A stretch of 10,000 nt of DNA, taken from contig JAIWNN010000044.1 of the NCBI GenBank assembly GCA_020216805.1, forward strand, positions 1 through 10,000, given 5' to 3'. The notes under the pieces are model-generated. The model searched no databases and was not told the origin of the DNA. It saw only the letters and a list, made by a program, of their open reading frames with translations. Positions 6,249-10,000 of the stretch are shown here, piece after piece. The DNA is from Desulfarculus sp. GTDB lineage: Bacteria; Desulfobacterota; Desulfarculia; Desulfarculales; Desulfarculaceae. The number at the start of each line of letters is the position of its first letter. Position 1 is the stretch's first letter. The position numbers were made by a program, and so were the translations under genes.

Positions 6249-7168
6249 GCCTCGGCCGCCATCTCCTGGGTCTGGAGGGCGTTGCGGCCGAAGACATCAG
6301 CCTGATCCTGGACACCGCCTCCTCGCTCAAGGAGATCAACGCCCGGCCCATCAAGAAGGTGCCCACCCTGCGGGGCAAGACCGTGGTCCACTTTTTCGTG
6401 GAGCCCTCCACCCGCACCCGCACCTCCTTCGAGCTGGCCTCCAAGCGCCTGAGCGCCGACACCGTCAGCCTTTCGGCCTCCACCAGCTCGCTGACCAAGG
6501 GCGAGACCCTGATCGACACCGCCAAGAACCTGGAGGCCATGGGGCCGGATCTGATCGTGATCCGCCACAGCATGTCCGGCGCGCCTCATCTGTTGGCCCA
6601 ACACATCGAACCCAGCATCATCAACGCCGGTGACGGCACCCACGAGCACCCCACCCAGGCCCTGCTGGACATGCTGACCATGCGCGATCATTTTGGCCGG
6701 CTGGAGGGGCTCAACGTCTCCATCATCGGCGACATCGCCCACTCCCGGGTGGCCCGATCCAACCTCATCGGCCTGAACGCCATGGGGGCCAAGGTGCGCG
6801 TCTGCGGTCCGCGCACCCTGCTGCCGCCCTTCGCCGCCAGCCTGGGGGCCGAGGTCTGCGACAACCTGGACCAGGCCATTGAGGACGCCGACGTGATCAT
6901 GATGCTCCGGGTGCAAAAGGAGCGCCTGGACGACGTGCTCTTCCCCTCCCTGCGCGAATACGCCCAGCGCTTCGGCCTGGGCCTGCGCCACATGCGCAAG
7001 GCCAAACCCGGGGCCATCGTCATGCACCCCGGCCCCATCAACCGCGGGGTGGAGATGAACCCCGAGGTGGCCGACGGCCCCTGGTCGGTGATCCTGGATC
7101 AGGTGGCCAACGGGGTGGCGGTGCGCATGGCCCTGCTCTACCTCCTGATCGGAGCCGAGGCCAAATGA
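6245..7168 (+). CDS. pyrB: Aspartate carbamoyltransferase catalytic subunit
   Basis: PyrB joins carbamoyl phosphate and aspartate to make N-carbamoyl-aspartate, the committed step of UMP synthesis in the cytoplasm. The 307-residue length fits the family (about 310). The carbamoyl-phosphate loop STRTRTSFE starts at Ser55. [12 protein letters not shown] supplies the catalytic Lys (Lys85) that reaches in from the neighbouring subunit of the trimer. HPTQALLDM begins at His135, and HPGPINRG at His261 closes the active site. ATG 6245 is chosen because GGAGG (6233-6237) lies seven bases upstream and the family N-terminus begins there ([12 protein letters not shown]). A longer in-frame reading from 6044 adds low-complexity sequence and would begin upstream of the promoter. 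No pyrI follows; pyrC overlaps the stop by ATGA. This suggests an ATCase trimer that may assemble with dihydroorotase. Expression is probably set by the leader attenuator. Confidence 0.96.
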   Translation: MSLGRHLLGLEGVAAEDISLILDTASSLKEINARPIKKVPTLRGKTVVHFFVEPSTRTRTSFELASKRLSADTVSLSASTSSLTKGETLIDTAKNLEAMGPDLIVIRHSMSGAPHLLAQHIEPSIINAGDGTHEHPTQALLDMLTMRDHFGRLEGLNVSIIGDIAHSRVARSNLIGLNAMGAKVRVCGPRTLLPPFAASLGAEVCDNLDQAIEDADVIMMLRVQKERLDDVLFPSLREYAQRFGLGLRHMRKAKPGAIVMHPGPINRGVEMNPEVADGPWSVILDQVANGVAVRMALLYLLIGAEAK

Positions 7169-8466
7169 GCGAGCCCAACCAGCCCCCGCGCCTGCTCCTG
7201 AAGGGCGGCCGGGTCCTCTGTCCGGCCACCGGCCGGGATGAAACCGCGGACCTGCTCCTGGCCGAGGGGCGGGTGGCGGCCATCGGCCCGGACCTCACCG
7301 ATCCCGCGGCCCAGGTTCTCGCCTGCGCCGGCAAGCTGGTCACCCCGGGTCTGATCGACCTGCACGTCCACCTGCGCGAACCTGGTCAGGAATACAAGGA
7401 AGACATCGCCAGCGGCACGGCGGCGGCGGCGGCCGGCGGCTTCAGCGCGGTCTGCGCCATGCCCAACACCAGCCCGGTCAACGATTGCCGCGCGGTGACC
7501 GAATACATCCTGGGCCGCGCCCGCGAGGCCGGCTCTTGCCGGGTTTATCCGGTGGGGGCCATTAGCAAGGGCCTCCAGGGCGAGCTCCTCAGCGAGATGG
7601 CCGAGCTCAAGGACGCTGGCTGCGTGGCGGTCAGCGACGACGGCCGGCCGATGCCCGACAGCCGCCTGTTGCGTCGGGCCATGGAATACGCCGCCGGCTT
7701 CGCTCTACCGGTGATCTGCCACAGCGAGGACCTGCGCCTGTCGGCCGGTGGGGTGATGCACGAGGGTCCCACCGCCACCCGCCTGGGATTGAAGGGCATC
7801 CCGGCCCAGGCCGAGGTGATCGCGGTGGAGCGCGACCTGAACCTGGCCGGGCTGACCGGGGCGCGGGTGCACATCGCCCATGTCTCCTGCGCCGGCTCGG
7901 TGGAGGCGGTGCGCCGGGCCAAGGAGCGCGGCTGGGCGGTCTCCTGCGAGACCGCGCCGCACTACTTCAGCCTCGTTGACGCCGATGTCGGCAATTACGA
8001 CACCCACCGCAAGATGAATCCGCCCCTGCGCTCGCCCGACGACCGCCGGGCCGTCCTGGCCGGCCTGGCCGAGGGCGTCATCGACGCGGTGGCCACCGAC
8101 CACGCCCCCCACTCCAGCCTGGAAAAGCTGGTGGAGTTCGACATCGCCGCCTTTGGCGTCACCGGGTTGGAGACCTCCCTGGCCCTGGTTCTGGGTCTGG
8201 TGCGCCAGGGGGTGCTGGACCTAGGCCAGGCCATCGCCCGCCTGACCAGCGGCCCGGCCGCCTGCCTGGGCCTGCCCGGCGGGCGCTTGCTGGTTGGCGG
8301 GCCAGCGGACGTGACGGTCATCGACCCCAACCTGGCCTGGAGCGTGGACCCTGAGCGGATGCGGTCAAAAAGCCGGAACACGCCCTTCGCCGGTTGGGAG
8401 CTGATCGGCCGGGCCATTCTAACCATCTGCGGCGGCCGGATCACCCACCGCCTGACGGAGGCTTGA
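7165..8466 (+). CDS. pyrC: Dihydroorotase, class I
   Basis: PyrC cyclises N-carbamoyl-aspartate to dihydroorotate, the third step of UMP synthesis. The 433-residue protein is the long, class I amidohydrolase form. Metal and active-site residues are all present: HVHLRE (His67, His69, Arg71), MPNTSPVND near 100, SDDGRPM with Asp158/Asp159, ICHSED (His186), IAHVSC (His239) and TDHAPH (Asp312-His316). It should therefore be catalytically active, unlike the inactive PyrC' proteins that serve only as ATCase scaffolds. The ATG overlaps the pyrB stop, and GAGG lies four bases upstream, so the two are translationally coupled. In organisms with this arrangement, PyrB and class I PyrC can form a joint complex (known for Aquifex); whether they do so here cannot be read from the sequence. 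Confidence 0.96.
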   Translation: MSEPNQPPRLLLKGGRVLCPATGRDETADLLLAEGRVAAIGPDLTDPAAQVLACAGKLVTPGLIDLHVHLREPGQEYKEDIASGTAAAAAGGFSAVCAMPNTSPVNDCRAVTEYILGRAREAGSCRVYPVGAISKGLQGELLSEMAELKDAGCVAVSDDGRPMPDSRLLRRAMEYAAGFALPVICHSEDLRLSAGGVMHEGPTATRLGLKGIPAQAEVIAVERDLNLAGLTGARVHIAHVSCAGSVEAVRRAKERGWAVSCETAPHYFSLVDADVGNYDTHRKMNPPLRSPDDRRAVLAGLAEGVIDAVATDHAPHSSLEKLVEFDIAAFGVTGLETSLALVLGLVRQGVLDLGQAIARLTSGPAACLGLPGGRLLVGGPADVTVIDPNLAWSVDPERMRSKSRNTPFAGWELIGRAILTICGGRITHRLTEA

Positions 8467-8470
8467 TCCC

Positions 8471-8830
8471 ATGCGACGCGGCGGCGGTTTCATGACCATG
8501 GAGGCTCTGGCCCTGGTCAGCGCCCTGTGCATCGCCGGCATCCTGGTCTATGCCCACCATGCCCGCCAGACCCAGGCCCTGGACCTCCAGGCCCTGCGCC
8601 TGGCCCGCGAGACCCGCCCCCTGGTGGAGGCCTTCTTCGCCGCCAATCCCGGTGGCCGCCTGACGCCAAGCGCCCTCGCGGACCAGGGCCTGAGCCTGCC
8701 GCCGGAGCTGAAACTCGCGGTGACCGAGCTCAAGGACCTACGCGATGACTGGCGGGTGGAGATCTGGCACCCCCAGGGGGCCAAGGTCTTCGTGCTCACC
8801 CCCGCCGGCCTGGCCGAAAGGCCCCGCTAG
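8471..8830 (+). CDS. Small type IV pilin-like (pseudopilin-like) protein
   Basis: The 119-residue product has a short basic leader MRRGGG, then FMTMEALALVSALCIAGILVY. The Gly6/Phe7 junction with Glu at position +5 (Glu11) and a roughly 20-residue hydrophobic helix is the class III signal cut by prepilin peptidase, seen in type IV pilins and type II secretion pseudopilins. After the helix comes a charged amphipathic stretch (about 33-55) and a small C-terminal region ending DDWRVEIWHPQGAKVFVLTP. The start is firm: GGAGG (8457-8461) lies nine bases upstream. It begins 4 bases after pyrC and ends 4 bases before the KptA-like gene, so it is probably co-transcribed. No other pilus or secretion gene is nearby, and the soluble domain resembles nothing I can name. 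A simple inner-membrane anchored protein is the alternative. Confidence 0.7.
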   Translation: MRRGGGFMTMEALALVSALCIAGILVYAHHARQTQALDLQALRLARETRPLVEAFFAANPGGRLTPSALADQGLSLPPELKLAVTELKDLRDDWRVEIWHPQGAKVFVLTPAGLAERPR

Positions 8831-8834
8831 CGTC

Positions 8835-9605
8835 ATGGCCCCGCGCCGGCTGGAACAAAAGCAGATCAGCCTGGTCAAGGTCCTGGCCTACGCCCTGGGA
8901 GTGAGACCGGACGAGTTCGGCCTGGTGCCCGATCCCCTGGGCTGGGTGCCCCTCAAGGAGCTGGTCAAGGCCCTGAACGACGACCCCGACTGGCGGCAGG
9001 TGCGCGAGGCCAACGTGGTGGAGGCAGCCACCCGCCTGGCCCCCGACACCCTGGAGCTGGCCGCCGACGGCCGCCGGGTGCGGGCCCTGGAGCGTCGGGA
9101 GCTGGAGCGGGACTACGCCGCCGCCCCCCCGCCCCATCTGTACTACGGCGCCCGCCGCCGGGCCTGGCCGGTGATCAAGGAGCGCGGCCTCACCCCGCCC
9201 GAGGGTGGGGTGCTGGTGCTGGTGGCCGATCCGGAGCAGGCCCTTCGGCTGGGCCGCCGCCGCGACCAGGAGCCGGTGCTGGTGACGGTGCAGGCCCGCC
9301 TGGCCAGCGAGCGGGGGGCGTTCTTTTCGCTCTACGGCGAGAAACTCTGGCTCAGCGACTGGGTGCCGGCCGAGTGCCTGATGGGGCCGCCGGTGCCGGA
9401 GAAGATGCCGGAGAAAAAGCCCCACAAGCCGGCCGCGCCCGCGCCGCCGCCCTGGCAGCCCGTGGCCCCCACCCCCGAGTCCATGCCGGGCTCGTTCCTG
9501 GTCAACGCCGAGGACCTGACCAAGCCCTACAAACGCAAGGGTTTGAAGAAAGAAATCGACTGGAAGAAGGAGCGCCACAAAGACAAACGGCGCGGCGACC
9601 TCTGA
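8835..9605 (+). CDS. KptA/Tpt1-family RNA 2'-phosphotransferase-like protein with basic C-terminal tail
   Basis: KptA/Tpt1 removes an internal RNA 2'-phosphate using NAD+. Residues 9-183 align to E. coli KptA from memory: KVLAYALGVRPDEFGL (15-30), DGRRVRAL (78-85), HLYYGARRRAWPVIKERGL (101-119), LGRRRDQEPVLVTVQA (139-154) and LWLSDWVPAECL (171-182). Several residues important in characterised members differ: the Arg-His of LRHKPE is Gly22-Val23, the His of LYHGT is Tyr104, QGHS is ERRE (86-89) and the HVHLS strand is VLVLV (126-130). Arg83 and the Arg of the GxRHG block are kept. So the fold is likely, the standard reaction doubtful. Residues 185-256 form an extra tail of Pro and Lys/Arg-rich sequence, absent from the 184-residue E. 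coli enzyme and possibly nucleic-acid binding. ATG 8835 is chosen by the family N-terminus and the 4-base gap after the pilin-like gene; the SD is weak. Last gene of the apparent pyr operon. Confidence 0.72.
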   Translation: MAPRRLEQKQISLVKVLAYALGVRPDEFGLVPDPLGWVPLKELVKALNDDPDWRQVREANVVEAATRLAPDTLELAADGRRVRALERRELERDYAAAPPPHLYYGARRRAWPVIKERGLTPPEGGVLVLVADPEQALRLGRRRDQEPVLVTVQARLASERGAFFSLYGEKLWLSDWVPAECLMGPPVPEKMPEKKPHKPAAPAPPPWQPVAPTPESMPGSFLVNAEDLTKPYKRKGLKKEIDWKKERHKDKRRGDL

Positions 9606-9624
9606 CCGACCACGGCGGTCGTTT
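9604..9624 (+). terminator. Weak hairpin after the KptA-like gene
   Basis: CGACC (9607-9611), loop ACGGC, GGTCG (9617-9621), then TTT. A slightly shifted pairing, GACCG with CGGTC (9604-9608 / 9616-9620), is also possible. It lies directly on the stop codon, where an operon end is expected. The 5-bp stem and 3-base T run make it a poor intrinsic terminator. Confidence 0.3.
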
Positions 9625-9671
9625 ATCGCGCCCCATGTTGGGCGATCCTGCCGGGAACCAGTTGCAGAAAA

Positions 9672-9915
9672 TCAGGTTTTCTCGGCCGGCGCCTTGTTCT
9701 CGGCCGTCCAGCTTTGCTGTGGGCGGTGTTGGGCATGCTCCTGGATGGGGTTGGGAAGCTCGCCCAGCACGTTGGCCGTCTCGTGCCTCCGGCGGCGTTG
9801 CCGGCGGAGGGGGTCGCGCACCTCCCACCACCGCCAGCTGGGGCGGGACCGACCGCCCCGGTGCCTTGGGACCCAGCCGCGCCGCCAGGGCCTTCACCGC
9901 CGCTCGCCTGGGCAT
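9672..9915 (-). pseudogene. Possible minus-strand gene remnant, unrecognised, likely frameshifted
   Basis: A minus-strand frame open from 9893 to the TGA at 9674-9672 reads like a natural protein end: RHETANVLGELPNPIQEHAQ, then SWTAENKAPAEKT. Its codons end in G or C nearly throughout, like the real genes here, and the residue mix is unlike the Pro/Arg-rich shadow frames. Upstream, a different minus frame from ATG 9915 gives a plausible start, KALAARLGPKAPGRSVPPQL, that loses sense after about 9835. One frameshift near 9834 would join them, suggesting a decayed gene of about 80 codons. A short intact gene from GTG 9821-9819 (49 residues) is the alternative. I do not recognise the family; a mobile-element accessory protein is a guess. 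Confidence 0.27.
9786..9810. repeat. Strong imperfect inverted repeat
   Basis: CCTCCG-G-CGGC (9786-9796), loop GTT, GCCG-G-CGGAGG (9800-9810). Two all-but-perfect arms are split by one symmetric G/G mismatch. It sits in the gene-poor right end. No T tract follows on the plus strand. On the minus strand it lies within the Arg-rich part of the possible remnant, so it may just be a run of Arg codons. Confidence 0.4.
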
Positions 9916-10000
9916 GCCCGGCCCAGAAGGCGGCTTAGGGTCTCCAGTCTTCTTCCTAATTATTTTGGACTAGATAAAACACTCATGGTGGATTATTGCA

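Larger units (their letters stand above)
9606..10000. other. Right-end stretch without a confident gene
   Basis: After the KptA-like stop nothing on the plus strand looks coding: the frame at 9714-9938 is a low-complexity Pro/Ala string with no SD. The minus strand holds the possible remnant described separately. A perfect palindrome GGGCATGCCC lies at 9910-9919. From about 9940 to the edge the sequence turns sharply AT-rich (for example CCTAATTATTTTGGACTAGA), unlike the rest of the window. No tRNA, rRNA or CRISPR repeat was seen. Confidence 0.5.

Noticed and set aside
7417..7440. GGC/GCG triplet run inside pyrC
   Set aside because: It encodes the Ala/Gly stretch of the dihydroorotase family ([10 protein letters not shown]); no separate repeat element is needed.
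9714..9938. A plus-strand frame of 74 codons after the KptA-like gene
   Set aside because: Pro/Ala low complexity with no SD and no recognisable motif; the minus-strand reading over the same bases looks more like protein.

Overview
The window comes from a very GC-rich bacterium: third codon positions are almost all G or C, and the antisense frames stay open for hundreds of codons as a result. Gene content (mfd followed by two periplasmic parvulin-type chaperones, a pyrB-pyrC pair without pyrI, a diderm lipoprotein and SurA) points to a Gram-negative, most likely a deltaproteobacterium / Desulfobacterota-like lineage. That placement is inference from style and synteny, not a marker-gene result.

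Layout. (1) Positions 1-300, minus strand: the first 100 codons of an RtcA-family (RNA 3'-phosphate cyclase) protein, cut by the window edge, starting at a TTG with a clear GGAGG. (2) 301-462: divergent intergenic region with candidate promoters. (3) 463-5987, plus strand: mfd, a SurA/PrsA-like peptidyl-prolyl isomerase lipoprotein, and surA, with overlapping or 1-nt junctions, hence one operon joining transcription-coupled repair with envelope protein folding. (4) 5988-6244: tandem GC hairpins, a strong promoter (TTGACA, extended -10), and a leader that looks like a pyrBI-type attenuator: a 39-codon leader ORF with its own SD, a hairpin plus T7 terminator inside that ORF, and an ATGA overlap with pyrB. 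(5) 6245-9605: pyrB, pyrC, a small type IV pilin-like protein, and a KptA/Tpt1-family (RNA 2'-phosphotransferase) protein, all within 4-nt junctions, so probably one transcript. (6) 9606-10000: no confident gene; a weak hairpin after kptA, a possible minus-strand gene remnant, a strong inverted repeat, and a sharp fall in GC over the last ~60 bases.

How the genes work together. PyrB and PyrC catalyse the second and third steps of UMP synthesis, and the leader would couple their expression to nucleotide supply. The lipoprotein PPIase and SurA act in the periplasm on outer-membrane protein folding. The most unusual content is a pair of RNA-repair-family proteins at the two ends (RtcA-like, KptA-like). 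Both keep the fold signature but lack residues that are conserved and catalytic in characterised members, so they may be divergent in function. The pilin-like protein between pyrC and the KptA-like gene has no evident functional link to either neighbour.
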